Positions 36,519 through 50,109 of a DNA stretch of 64,000 nt are shown piece after piece; positions within the stretch are counted from its first letter, which is position 1; each line of letters begins with the position of its first letter. The translations under genes and the position numbers were made by a program. A model generated the notes under the pieces. That model saw only the letters and a list, made by a program, of their open reading frames with translations, made no database searches and was not told the origin of the DNA. Origin of the DNA: Dermatemys mawii (Eukaryota > Chordata > Testudines > Dermatemydidae); contig ML677334.1 of NCBI GenBank assembly GCA_007922305.1, positions 58,287,967 to 58,351,966 on the forward strand, written 5' to 3'.

Positions 36519-37499
36519 CAATGATACCCAAACTTCTGAGGGTCACCCCTTATCTCTGTCACTCCCACCCTTCCGAGCTGGGGACGGAAGCGAGAGTCAA
36601 CAGTGTGTCCTTGTTGCCAAGGAGACGAATGGCATTTTGGGCTGTATAAGTAGGGCCAGCAGATCGAGGGACGTGATCATTCCCCTCTATTCAACATTGG
36701 TGAGGCCTCAACTGGAGTACTGTGTCCAGTTTTGGGAACAACACTACAAGAAGGATGTGGAAAAATTGGAGAGAGTCCAGAGCAGGGCAACAAAAATGAT
36801 TAGGAGCCTGGAGCACATGACTTATGAGAAGAGGCTGCGAGAACTGGGATCGTTTAGTCTACAGAAGAGAAGACTGAGGGGAGATTTAATAGCTGCTTTC
36901 AACTACCTGAAAGGGGGTTCTAAAGAGAATGGATCTAGACTGTTCTCAGTGGTACCAGATGACAGAACAAGGAGTAATGGCCTCAAGTTGCAGTGGGGAA
37001 GGTTTAGGTGGGATATTAGGAAAAACTTTCACTCGGAGGGTAATGAAGCGCTGGAATGGGTTACCTAAGGAGGTAGTAGACTCTCCTTCCTTAGAGGTTT
37101 TTAAGGTCAGGTTTCACAAAGCCCTGGCTGGGATGATTTAGTTGGGGTTAGTCCTGCTTTAAGCAGGGGATTGGACTAGATGACCTCCTGAGCTCCCTTC
37201 AAACCCTGATATTCTATGAAGCAGGGCCTAGACTGCAGCGGGGAGGGACGGGAGGGATGTGGACAGGGATAAGGGAGCAGAGTCTGGTGCTGCAACTGGG
37301 GATAGGCCTGGCGCCTGGAGCAGGGCCACGGCCAGAGGCTGGGGTGGAAGCAAGCCACCTCGAGACGGGGACAGAGGAGCTGGTTGGTGCTTCCTCCCCA
37401 ACCCCTGTGGGGGCTGGTTCCAGCCCTGCTGTGCCCCCGTTCCCCCCAGAGTTCCTCCACACACCCCTAAGCAGACACACCCCAGTTTGGGGATCTTTG
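36519..37499. mobile_element. hAT-like element A, interrupted by CR1
   Basis: Ends CAATGATACCCAAACTTCTG and CCCCAGTTTGGGGATCTTTG are flanked by CTGTAGAT (36511-36518) and CTATAGAC (37500-37507), 6 of 8 matching. The interior before 36595 and after 37220 is G/C-rich and non-coding. The overlapping frames at 37214-37648 on both strands are composition artefacts. Confidence 0.75.
36596..37219 (+). mobile_element. CR1 LINE 3' end with long ORF2 tail
   Basis: About 170 codons of ORF2 C-terminus survive: [57 protein letters not shown] frameshift near 37025 moves [19 protein letters not shown] to the next frame. The 3' end (GGTTAGTCCTGCTTTAAGCA ... CTGATATTCTATG) is the typical CR1 terminus and matches the SINE tails. 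It has no intact reverse transcriptase and is inserted within hAT element A. Confidence 0.92.
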
Positions 37500-37507
37500 C
37501 TATAGAC

Positions 37508-37819
37508 CAGAGCTCTCAAACACACAGTCTGGGCGCCACATGTGGCCCGCAGAGTTATTTCCTGAGGCCCGCCATAGGCACCGACTCCACTGGCAGCCAA
37601 GCTCCAAACATTACTGAGTGTTTATATTTCATTAAAAACCCTCTTTGAATTACAGTTTTAAAAAGTTAATACATTGGCTTTTAATAGCATACTATATTAC
37701 TCTTCATTTTTTTACTATACTTTTGTATCATTGTATGTGAAGGTTTCGGTAATGCAGCCCTTGGGCCAACGTACTAGTCCTCATGCGGCCCTCATGGTGA
37801 TTTGAGTTTGAGGTCCCTG
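37508..37819. mobile_element. hAT-like element B
   Basis: Ends CAGAGCTCTCAAACACACAG and GAGTTTGAGGTCCCTG are flanked by CTATAGAC (37500-37507) and CTGTAGAA (37820-37827), 6 of 8. Subterminal CATGTGGCCCGCAGAG and CATGCGGCCCTCATGG are related. The AT-rich middle is non-coding. It sits immediately beside element A and shares the same target octamer. Confidence 0.8.
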
Positions 37820-37883
37820 CTGTAGAACAAGGTTCTGAGATTTGCAACCATGGGTTTTAAAACACACAGTGTAGACATATCCT

Positions 37884-38797
37884 CGGAGTCTTCAGCTCCA
37901 CAACTGAAGAGGCAAGTTCACTAATAAGAGGGCCTTTAGCCAGTATCATCATCCTCATTAGCAGGAAACAAATGAGCAACAAGCCTATGAGGCATTCGGC
38001 CATGATTAACAAGTCTAACTAGTATTAACAAGCTTTAGCACTACTATACAATAGCATCCTACTAAACCTTATTCTTATTCATCCCAGCTGCCACACTGTC
38101 AAAGGCTCACATGACGCAGTTTTAAATTTTTCAAACACTGCTTGGTTTAAGAGAGACACTCTGATAGCTATCAAAACATATAGGTAAGCAACAGGACAGG
38201 GCATGTGTTATTATAGTGCAATAATTGCATACCTCCACTATGCTGTGAGGCATGAGGTCAAAGGCAGAATGTTTCCAACACCCAAAATACATGACAGTGT
38301 AACACACCCTGGAATGTGATGTTCTTTTATTTTAAAAAATTAGAAAGAGCGTTTTCTTCTTTACTAGTTACATCATAGCTGCAATCTGTATGTTCATATA
38401 CGGAGGGAGGTATCCCCCCAAGCTGCAAGAGAAATTTTTTAAAAAGGTTTAGGTTTATAAAACGTGTTGCTTTACATATCTCTTCAGAGGAATTGTTCTT
38501 GCTCTGAGGAAGCTCGTCAAACATGGCAGTCAGAAGAACAAATGAGGCAAGCAAGCTGCCACCTAGGCACAGCAGATTTAAGGCTATATATTATACATAC
38601 ATACATATAATAAATAAAATCCTACAGTTCCTGTTCTGCAAGATTAGGCTGAATGGAAAGTCACAGGAAAGGGGTGGGGGCAGAGATATTATTGGTTAAA
38701 TGACCTTCCAGTTGCATCAAACTTGTTTCATTTTCAACGCAAGTTTCTCTTCCTTGCCTAGCTCTCCCTCCCCCTCCAGCTTTTTTTCCTTTATAAG
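37884..38797. other. Intronic sequence, nothing recognised
   Basis: Contains a short ATACATACATAC microsatellite near 38596. No genes or repeat ends supported. Confidence 0.45.
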
Positions 38798-39246
38798 AAT
38801 GGCCATACTGGGTCAGACGAATGGTCAATCTAGCCCAATAACCAGTCATCTGACAGTGGCCAGTACCAGATGCTTCAGAAGGAATGAACAGAACAGGTCA
38901 TTTTACTGAGTGATCCAATACCTGTCATCCAGTCCCAGCTTCCAACAGTCAGGAACACCCAGAGGATGGGGTTGCATCCCTGACCATCTTAACTAATAGC
39001 CACTGATGGACCTATTCTCCATGAATTTATCTAATTCTTTTTTAAACCCAATTATACTTTTGGCTTTCACAACATCCCCTAGCAACGAGTTCCACAAGTT
39101 GACTGTACGTTGTGTGAAGAATTACTTTCTTATGTTTGTTTTAAACCTGCTGCCTATTAATGTCATTAGGTGGGTGAACCTAGTTCTTGTGTTATGTGAA
39201 GGGGTAAATAACACTTCCTTATTAGCTTTCTCCACACCCTCCATGT
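38798..39246 (-). mobile_element. CR1-type LINE 3' end
   Basis: The minus strand carries the same CR1 subfamily as positions 1-363, here with the 3' UTR included (complement of GGCCATACTGGGTCAGACG, TCTAGCCCAATAACC at 38803-38860). The ORF2 tail between about 39250 and 39010 is interrupted by small deletions. 5'-truncated. Confidence 0.85.
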
Positions 39247-40876
39247 ATCATATTGTACTACACTTACTCACACCATCTTTGTTGTTGTCTAAAGTTCTGT
39301 TTTGTTAGTTTAAAAAAAAATCAAACACATGGCTCTTCAATGTTGAGAATTACTGAAATCCTTGCTCCACATGTAATGCCTGCAGAATGACAAGTCTAAG
39401 TAATGTGTCCAATTCTAGGGTCTTTCGAAGAAAGGACATGCAGGGGTAATGAACTATGACCACACGCAGACATATTATGGTCATCAGCAAAGACTAAACC
39501 TGAGACCCTCAGCCTTAAAAAGCCTCTACTTCTTGAGCAAAAAGAAACCTAAGAGACTTCCAAGATATTAGACGCCTGTATAGCCAGTAAAGACACATGA
39601 GCACATGGAGCAGCCAGTGTATTACATACTCCCTTTCAAGCCTATGTAAAGTGCCGGTGTGTAGCACACTGGGGTCAAATCACACTGAGGATCAAAGTGT
39701 CTGTTTATGGAGCCATCATTAATTAAACAAGAAAATTCACCTTTCCAACTGACTCCAAGGGGACCACCACAGATAGGGATGAGGGCGGCAATCAATGTTG
39801 ATAAGAAGCAGTATACCGCAGTCTGCTTCTGCATGCTTTCCATTTCCAGAGTCTCTTGTGTTTCAAAAGGAAAGTGTAATCACTGAAGTCCCTCAGTCCT
39901 ATGCCCCAACATAAGATAATATGACAGATTTTTTTTCCCTCCCCCGACAGACTACTTTTTACTAACATCTCGAAAGCTATGGACCATTGCTTCACCTGAT
40001 GTTATTAATTTTTCCAACCTGGCTCGTGCATAATTCACACAATCAGTTGAAGATGCTACAGAGACAGATGTCCATTTGTTCAGTGTGTGCATCTAGGACT
40101 AGGTGTATTTTAAACATTTATAAAACATTTTACAAAAGGGTGCCTCCTTGATAGGTTTCATTTATGAAATAAGACAGTGGGTACCAACTACACTGGGAAA
40201 GGACAGACACACTAGACAGCAAATTAACACCAATACAGAGTAATGTAATGTCTTTAAACTCTCATGAAGCCAGATTCTATTTATACACATTAAGAGAGGA
40301 TTCACAATCAAAATGTTAATTTTGACCCACCCTTCATTTAACATGCGTGAAGACTTATCTTTTGTTGTACGAGCCGGATCACATTAGCCATTTTGTTTTA
40401 ATTATATGAAAATTGAACTAGACGCTACATTAACTTTAGCTTTTACTCTAAAGGGAAGCAGACTGGAAACAGTATTCAAAAGGGAACACTCACAGACTTA
40501 CAGCTGTGTCATACTTAACTGTTCCTCTACAACAAGAATCTAACCTTGTAACCATCTGCAGTAGAATATTTACACTGAAGCTGTGGAAATACCCTGGAAG
40601 TGATGTTCAGCAGGACAACAGAGCTAAGCCCAGGATTCATCATTCGATAATTCATTTCCATCCTGCTAATTCAGTGAAATAAATATTAATATTTAACTTT
40701 CTAAAGAGAGTTTGTACCTCATTTTGAGGGGTAGCAGAAATGCTCAATACTAGCAGTTACGTATACGAGTGATAGGTTTAATTACTACGAGACTACAGCA
40801 CAGAACTAAATTAGTTTCAACTTCCCCTTCTCATTTATCTACTTTGCTATAATTTTGACAGAAAAAGCTACTCCTT

Positions 40877-40914
<38 letters not shown>

Positions 40915-41040
40915 AAAGACTATTCTAAAAACCACAGGAACTCTATAGATCTTGTAGAAAATTTTAACAATAAGCAATATCAAATTGCTACTGTGGTGTT
41001 CACATTGCATGTTCCCAATTCACAGGATCTTCAAGTTCCA
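39247..41040. other. Intronic sequence with a poly-T tract
   Basis: A 32-base poly-T lies at 40879-40910. The start of the CR1 hairpin follows. Nothing else recognised. Confidence 0.5.
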
Positions 41041-41241
41041 GCAAAGCCCTGGCTGGAATAATTTCGTTGGTGTTGGTCCTGCTTTGAGCAGGGGATTGGA
41101 CTGGATGACGACCTGAGGTCTCTTCCAACCCTAATCATAGAATATCAGGGTTGGAAGGGACCTCAGGAGGTCATATAGTACAACCTCCTGCTCAAAGCAG
41201 GACAATCCCCAACTAAATCATCCCAGCCAGGGCTTTGTCAT
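41041..41241. mobile_element. Two CR1 3' ends tail to tail (hairpin)
   Basis: 41041-41132 is the CR1 3' terminus on the plus strand (AAAGCCCTGGCTGGAATAAT ... CCTTCCAACCCT-type end). 41133-41241 is another on the minus strand (TAGAATATCAGGGTTGGAAG ... CAGCCAGGGCTTTGTCA). Both are cut at the same place, at AAAGCCCTGGCTGG, and meet at their 3' ends, forming an inverted repeat with about 92-base arms and almost no loop. Confidence 0.9.
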
Positions 41242-43384
41242 AATACTCTATGACACTGAAAATTCACTACAAAAAACAGTAGTCAGCAAAGCATTAGATG
41301 GCCAAGATTTATAGAGGTACAACATTCAGCATCACACGATAACAAAAAGCACCAACAGACATTTTTAATCCTTCAGAGGCTTGTTATAGAGTGGCCATTA
41401 AGACAACTCTAAATGATGTAAATCCACAGCAAAACACCTGCCAAATGATGAGCATTTTTACAAATACAAATAAGATTTGTGATATAAATTGGTTAGTAGC
41501 TAAATATACCTCAAGTGCACATCAACACCAACTACAGCTGAAGACTATACCCTTCAGTAACATTTGGATCAGGGCTAGCAGTTGAATGCGTTGGTGTGGA
41601 GAAGCTGCCATTAAATCCTCGTCAGCATACCATCCATACAGTAGATTAAGAAAACTTCTCTGAGAAAAGGCTACACACACTTACACAAGTTCTTCTTCCC
41701 CAGTGCATCACAATCTGTAACACTGCATGTTTTCAAGATAATTTCTAACTAATGTCTAACCCTATTTCAGGACAGTGTCTGAACCCAGCAAGTGTATAAG
41801 TTCACCTCATGTAGAGTAAATCAAGGTAAGTCGATATTTAGTTTTTGATCAGAACTTTTCTATACTCATGGAACGCATTTTAATGTTTTGGTTTAGCTTA
41901 CGATATAACAAGTTACACTTAAGTAGGAGGGAAAGATGGTTTTACTTTTCTACTGTTTTATTTTTCCTGTGATGGTTTCTTTACTGGTAGCAGAGTGTAT
42001 TATGCATATTAAACACACATTTTTTGTTGTTATTAGCCACATCCTATACTGGTAGAGTCCTTATGCAAAACTAGATTTCTGTGGAATCTTGGAGTATAAC
42101 CTAATTATTTCAGATTTGTATTTCAGTGACATCTATGTAAATCTGGGGTTACTATATAGAGTGGAGTGACTCTGGATTCACACTAGTGTAACAGATTAGG
42201 ATCTAACCCTAACCTCAAATTCAGAATTAATTAAACCAATATTTCAAGGAAAAATAGGAAATAAGTTAACTACGGCAAAAAGACATCACTATAAACAAAC
42301 ATGCATCAATAAACTCTTCAGACGTCAGAACTCTTTTGTGCCAATAATTAGTTTAATTTTATGTTCCCCCATCTTCCAAGATTATACTGAAGATTTTAAA
42401 CACACTATTCAGTATGCAGAAAGCTAAGTGTTTATTTGGCCAAAGCATTACAGCTCAGGCAGTGGGCAGGGGTCTATGAAATTGCTGTTACTATATATAA
42501 ACTAAAAACTGTTTATACTAAACAAGTTTAATGCCATACGTGTTATGATATACCGTACGTGCCTTCACTCTGAAGAATATAAATGTAGTTTTTTAAATTA
42601 AGCTTCCAAACTCCAAGACGACATAGGAATGGGGAAAAAACTAGAGTAAGTCCCATCATTGAAATATAGAATATCACTGTTACAAGTCTTTCATATTCAA
42701 GACTTTTTGCTTTAATGCCAACGAGTTCTTCCACAACTAAGTATACTTTTATTACATTAGTTATGTATTAGAATGAACCAAAAAGACAGTGTTAACAAAA
42801 GGACAGTAATCTAGTCAACACAATATAGGAAAGAAAAGGAAAAATCTAGCTCCAATTTTCTTACATTTTATTAGCATTTATAACTCAAGCTGTCCATTCC
42901 ACTTCCCATCCTCCACCCCTTAGCTTCCCCCCCCGCCCCCGAAAGGAGTTTATACATCCTCCTATGGTAGATATTTAAATGCTAAACATTGTCCAATTTG
43001 GGAAAAAATACAGCAAATTCTTAATACAAAATAGTACTAAAACAGTTTTTGCCACAAAGAAAATAACTTGGAAGTGATATTAGTTATACCACATTTATAT
43101 GTAACAGTAAAGAAAGCATACTTTGTGCAGTCTGTAGCAGGAAGGTACTGTATTGCAACTGAGTTAGTATAATGCTATGATTTTATATCATTCTGTGGCT
43201 CTTATTGTGGTACTATTGTAAACCCCTACCATGCAAATATGCAATGTAAAATTTATTCCACTTCTGTCCTATTTCACTTGTGGTACTACTAAAAAGTATT
43301 CAAAAAATACTATGAAATATTGTTAACGAGTTCACATGAAAACCACTGACAGCTAATTATACTCCAAAATTATATCCTATTTTA
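41242..43384. other. Intronic sequence, nothing recognised
   Basis: AT-rich, with a short C-rich run near 42928. No supported feature. Confidence 0.45.
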
Positions 43385-43392
43385 CTAAATAG

Positions 43393-44086
43393 TAGGGCTG
43401 TCAATCGCAGTTAACTCAAGTGATTAAGGCAAAACAAATTAACTAGATATAAAAAGTCACAATTAATTGCAGCTTTTATAGCAATGTTAATAGAATATCA
43501 ATTTAAATTTATTATAAATATTTTTGATGTATTTCTACAATTTCAAATATATTTCAATTACAATATAGAACACAAAAAATGTACAATGCTTACTTTATAT
43601 TACTTAATACAAATATTTGCACTGGAAAAAATATAGTATTTTTCAATTCACCTGATACAAGTACTGTAAGTGCAATCTCTTTATTGTGAAAGTGCAACTT
43701 ACAAGTGCAGAATTTTTTTTTTTTAATTTATAAATGCACTCAAAACCAAAACCATATAAAATTTTAGAGCCTACAAACCCACTCAATCCTAATTCTTGTT
43801 CAGCCAATCAAGTTTGTTTACATTTATGGGAGCCAATGCTGCCCACTTCTTATTTACGTCACAAAGTTAGAATAGGCACTGTTATTGCAAGGTATTTGCA
43901 TGCCAGATATGCTAAACATTCATATGCCCCTTCATGCTTTGACTACCATTCCAGAGGATATGCTTCTATGCTGAATTTAAATTGGTATTGTATTATTTAA
44001 CAATGCAATTAAAACTGTGATCAATCATGACTATTTCTCTTAATCTCATGATGGTGATTATTTTTTTTAATTGTTTGGCAGCCCTA
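43393..44086 (-). mobile_element. hAT transposon remnant with transposase C-terminus
   Basis: Ends TAGGGCTGTCAATCGCAG and GTTTGGCAGCCCTA are flanked by a perfect 8-bp duplication CTAAATAG (43385-43392, 44087-44094). On the minus strand about 43865-43795 still reads NKKWAALAPINVNKL and DWLN, the end of a hAT transposase dimerisation domain. The DDE catalytic part is deleted. The long AT-rich part at 43400-43740 corresponds to the 3' untranslated side. It lies about 240 bases downstream of the GAREM1 exon in the direction of transcription. Confidence 0.88.
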
Positions 44087-44286
44087 CTAAATAGTTATGT
44101 AATTTACCAGCATGCTGCCTAAATAAATACAAATGCATTCAATCTAATGCAGTAGCCCTGGGCGTGGTTTCAGTTCCTTTTATGCTCTCAAATATTGTTA
44201 CAAGGTTCAGCCACAATCACTCTAACATTAGATATTTAGCTCTTTGCCAAGCAAAGTAGTGATCAGTGTAATTGACAGGCAATTCA

Positions 44287-46870
<2,584 letters not shown>

Positions 46871-47220
46871 TTCATAGATTTAAGGGCAGAAAAGGACATT
46901 AAGTAATCTAGTTTGACCTCGTGTACAAAACAAGTCACACAGAATTTAATCCACTTACTCCTGTATTAAGACCAATAACTTGTGTTTGATTAAACACCAC
47001 CTTCAAGAAAGATATCCAGTCTTCAAGATTTCAGGACATGGAGAATCCACTACTTCCCTTGGTAGTTTGTTCCAATTTGTTACGATTAAAAAATGCGTGA
47101 CTTGTTTCTAATTTAAATTTGTCTGGCTTAAATTTACAGTTCCTGTTATGCCCTTCTCCACTAGATTAAGTGGTCCTTTAGTTCCTGTTACTTGATCCAC
47201 GTGAAGGTACAATTCTAGAA
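46871..47220 (-). mobile_element. Older CR1 LINE 3' end
   Basis: The minus-strand copy starts with the complement of TTCATAGATTTAAGGGCAG and AGTTTGACCTC. It then carries GGAGAATCCACTACTTCCCT, TTGTTCCAATTTGTTA and AATTTGTCTGGCTTAAATTT, in the order found in a common reptile CR1 subfamily. It differs from the subfamily at 36596 and is more diverged. Non-coding. Confidence 0.75.
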
Positions 47221-48145
47221 CGGCCTCACCATTTGTAGGCCAGAGAGAAAAGGTGGTTTCAAAATAAGGACTGGCATTCAGAACTGAATTCTAAGTGGTA
47301 CATTTATCACTTTCCTTGATATTGCAATGAACAGATCGAGTCTGTTTAGTTAACATTTATTCTATTTTCATTATAGCACCCACTCCTCCAGCATGATTGT
47401 TCCTGAGCAAGTGGGGAGGGGGAGGGGTAAGAGAGTCTGGGGAGGAAATGGCATACTTGATCCATTGGAGAGGAATGACTTCCAGTCCCACCATGTTTTT
47501 AAAGTAAGGTCAGGTAATTGGCAGAACCACCTCCTGTGCATGTACATGTGCATACACATAGTCTTTCTAGAATCTCCCCCCTCTGGTATCTTGCCTACTC
47601 TGATCACAAGCTCACTGCTAATATACAAAACCTCTCTTTAAATATTCCTGTCACACATAGCAAATTAGAATTGGTGTGTTTGAAAAAGAGAAGACAATTT
47701 TACAGGAAGACATCCAATAATAGATTCAATTTCTGATTAAGGCAAACTTACAGTTCAGATAGTTAAATTCATGTTTCTTTAAGTCACTGGCAACAAGCAA
47801 TTATTTTGTCCTACAGCAAATATAATTATCATGCCCATATGGAATTAACTAGTATTTTACTAGTTTCACTGGCTACAGTGCATGCCATTTGAAGGCAGTA
47901 CAAAGCATACCTACACTTTTTCTGTCACAGAGTTTAAAGTTATACTTTCAAAACAGTACACAAATAAAAAGCTTTAGTGTAATGATCAGGAATTACAGAG
48001 GTCATCCTTGTATAGTATGAAAAAAAGATATACTCAGCAAAGCGCGCACACAGACACACAAGAACTGTCTCCCTTATGGTTCTCATAAAGTGATTTGTCA
48101 ACAGTTACTGTATTAATTAAAACAGGGTGGGGACCAGGAGTGTAG
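47221..48145. other. Intronic sequence, nothing recognised
   Basis: No repeat ends, splice-flanked ORF or RNA gene supported. Confidence 0.45.
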
Positions 48146-48224
48146 AGTATCAGAGGGATAGCCATATTAATTGTATGCACAGAAACAACGAGGAGTCCAG
48201 TGGCACGTTAAAGTCTAACATTTA

Positions 48225-48275
48225 TTTGGGCATAAGCTTTCATGGGTTAAAACACCCACTTCTTCAGTTGCATGG
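48225..48275 (-). ncRNA. Hammerhead-ribozyme-like motif in the inverted 5' repeat
   Basis: Read on the minus strand: CTGAAGA (core CUGANGA, 48261-48267), then a stem GTGGGT / ACCCAT with loop GTTTTA, then GAAA (48238-48241) and GCTTATG. These are the conserved parts of a hammerhead ribozyme in the expected order. Hammerheads are known from Penelope terminal repeats. Activity is not shown, and the cleavage-site strand was not folded computationally. Confidence 0.55.
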
Positions 48276-48435
48276 AGTAAAAATTACAGATACAGGCATA
48301 AATATACTTGCACATGAAGAGAAGGGAGTTACCTTACAAGTGGAGAACCAGTGTTAACAAGGACAATTTACTCAGGGTGGATGTAGTCTACTCCCAATAA
48401 TTGATGGGGAGGTGTCAGTACCAAGATAGGGAAAA

Positions 48436-49833
48436 CTGCTTTTGTAGTGAACCAGCTACTCTGTATTCTCTGGAATACAAGCTGTTAGGAATAGTATCCC
48501 TGATGATGCCACAGCATAAGTGGTTGCTAAGCTCTGCGACTTTATCCTCACACACAATTATTTCAAATTTGGTGACAATATATACCTCCAAACCAGTGGC
48601 ACCGCTATGGGCACCCGCATGGCCCCACAGTATGCCAACATCTTTATGGCTGACCTGGAACAACGCTTCCTCAGCTCTCGTTCACTCACGCCCCTCCTCT
48701 ATCTACGCTACATTGATGACATCTTCATCATCTGGACCCATGGGAAAGAAACTCTGGAAGAATTCCACCATGATTTCAACAGCTTCCACCCCACCATCCA
48801 CCTCAGCCTGGACCAGTCTACATGGGAAGTCCACTTCCTGGACACCAGGGTGCAAATTAATGACGGCCACATCAACACCACCCCATACCGAAAACCTACC
48901 GACAGCTATGCCTACCTTCATGCCACCAGCTTCCATCCCGGGCACACCACACGATCCATTGTCTACAGCCAAGTACTGGAGGTACAATCGTATTTACTCC
49001 AACCCCTCAGAGAGAGACCAACATCTACAAGAGCTTCACCAAGCTTTCTCAAAACTACAATACCCGCACAAGGAAATAAGGACACAGATCAACAGAGCCA
49101 GACGTGTACCCAGAAGCCTGCTGCTGCAAGACAAGCCCAAGAAAACAACAGAACACCACTGGCCATCACCTACAGTCCTCAGTTAAAGCCTCTCCAACGC
49201 ATCATCAGGGATCTACAACCCATCCTGGACAACAATCCCTCACTTTCACAGGCCTTGGGAGGCAGGCTAGTCCCGGCCTACAGACAACCAGCCAACCTCA
49301 AATATATTCTCACCAGCAACAGCACACCGCGCCATAACAACTCTAACTCAGGAACCAATCCATGCAACAAACCTCGATGCCAACTCTGCCCACACATCTA
49401 CACCAGCAACACCATCACAGGACCAAACCAGATCAGCCACACCATCACTGGTTCATTCACCTGCACATCTACCAATGTAATATACGCCATTATGTGCCAG
49501 CAATGTCCCTCTGCTATGTACATCGGCCAAACTGGACAGTCACTACGAAAAAGCATAAATGGACACAAATCAGATATCAGGAATGGCAATATACAAAAAC
49601 CTGTAGGAGAATACTTCAACCTCGCTGGACACACTATAAAAGATTTAAAGGTCAGCATTTTGCAGCAAAAAAACTTCAAGTCCAGACCGCAAAGAGAGAC
49701 TGCAGAGTTGCAATTCATTTGCAAGTTTGATACTAACAATCAAGGATTGAACAAAGATTACAAGTGGCTAGCTAACTACAAAAGCAGCTTCTCTTCTCTT
49801 GCTATTCCTCTAGCAGCTGAACTGGAGGCGTGA
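48436..49833 (+). pseudogene. Penelope reverse transcriptase / GIY-YIG endonuclease
   Basis: Penelope proteins copy RNA at a nick made by their own endonuclease. Visible in the open frame 48520-49833 (437 codons) are: palm blocks TSGTAMGTRMAPQYANIFMA and YLRYIDDIFI (YIDD catalytic aspartates, about 48700-48730); the thumb-like TWEVHFLDTRVQI; a linker with CNKPRCQLCPHIY (zinc-binding-like cysteines); and the GIY-YIG nuclease NVIYAIMCQQCPSAMYIGQT with the R and E motif region (LRKSINGHKSD). The N-terminal reverse transcriptase fingers are missing. There is an in-frame TAA near 48510. From about 48970 to 49150 the family sequence continues in another frame (RYNRIYSNPSERDQHLQELH, a typical block), so two small indels offset each other. 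Inactive but well preserved. Confidence 0.88.
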
Positions 49834-49949
49834 ATACCTCACCCTCCCTGATTAGAGATAACAAGCTGGTTCAGCCTCATTGGACTAACCCTGTTATCTC
49901 CCACCTGGTTCTTGCCTACCTGTTTATACCTGCCCCTGGATACTTCCAC

Positions 49950-50006
49950 TGCATGCATCCGACGAAGTGGGTATTAGCCCACGAAAGCTTACGCTCTAAA
50001 ACTTTA
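49950..50006 (+). ncRNA. Degraded hammerhead-like motif in the 3' repeat
   Basis: Same layout as the inverted 5' copy: CCGACGA (49959-49965), stem AGTGGG / CCCACG around GTATTAG, GAAA (49983-49986), GCTTACG. The second core base is C instead of the invariant U, a change expected to abolish cleavage. Confidence 0.5.
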
Positions 50007-50109
50007 GTTAGTCTTTAAGGTGCCACAGGACTCTTTGTTACTTCTGCTATTCCAGACTAACATGGCTACCCCTCTGATTCTTGACAGCTACTCTCAGTTA
50101 TCATTCAAG

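Larger units (their letters stand above)
36324..37883. mobile_element. MITE (TAGGTCTGTCTACACTGC ends) split by two hAT insertions
   Basis: Left part 36324-36518 and right part 37820-37883 together form one element: TAGGTCTGTCTACACTGCAT, then TTTTAAAA at the left, and TTTTAAAA with CACAGTGTAGACATATCCT at the right. Its interior contains inverted relatives CAGGAGCTTGGGATCTG and CACAGGAGCCCAAGCC. Everything between is later insertions. Confidence 0.75.
48146..50082 (+). mobile_element. Penelope-like retroelement (family 2), 5'-truncated, with inverted terminal repeats
   Basis: 48146-48275 is an inverted copy of the 3' end 49955-50082. Both share the outer AGAGGGRTAGCCAT, the middle TGGCACnTTAAAGnCTAA and an inner hammerhead-like motif. 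An inverted upstream terminal repeat (pseudo-LTR) joined to a 5'-truncated body is a known Penelope layout. Coding starts mid reverse transcriptase (about 48436) and runs through the GIY-YIG endonuclease to 49833. The right end is bounded by CCCCTCTGATTCTTGAC. A second, rearranged copy follows directly (50110-50800). No clear target duplication was found. Confidence 0.9.

Noticed and set aside
37214..37648. Overlapping 78-129 codon frames on both strands
   Set aside because: They are the G/C-rich interior of hAT element A running into element B.
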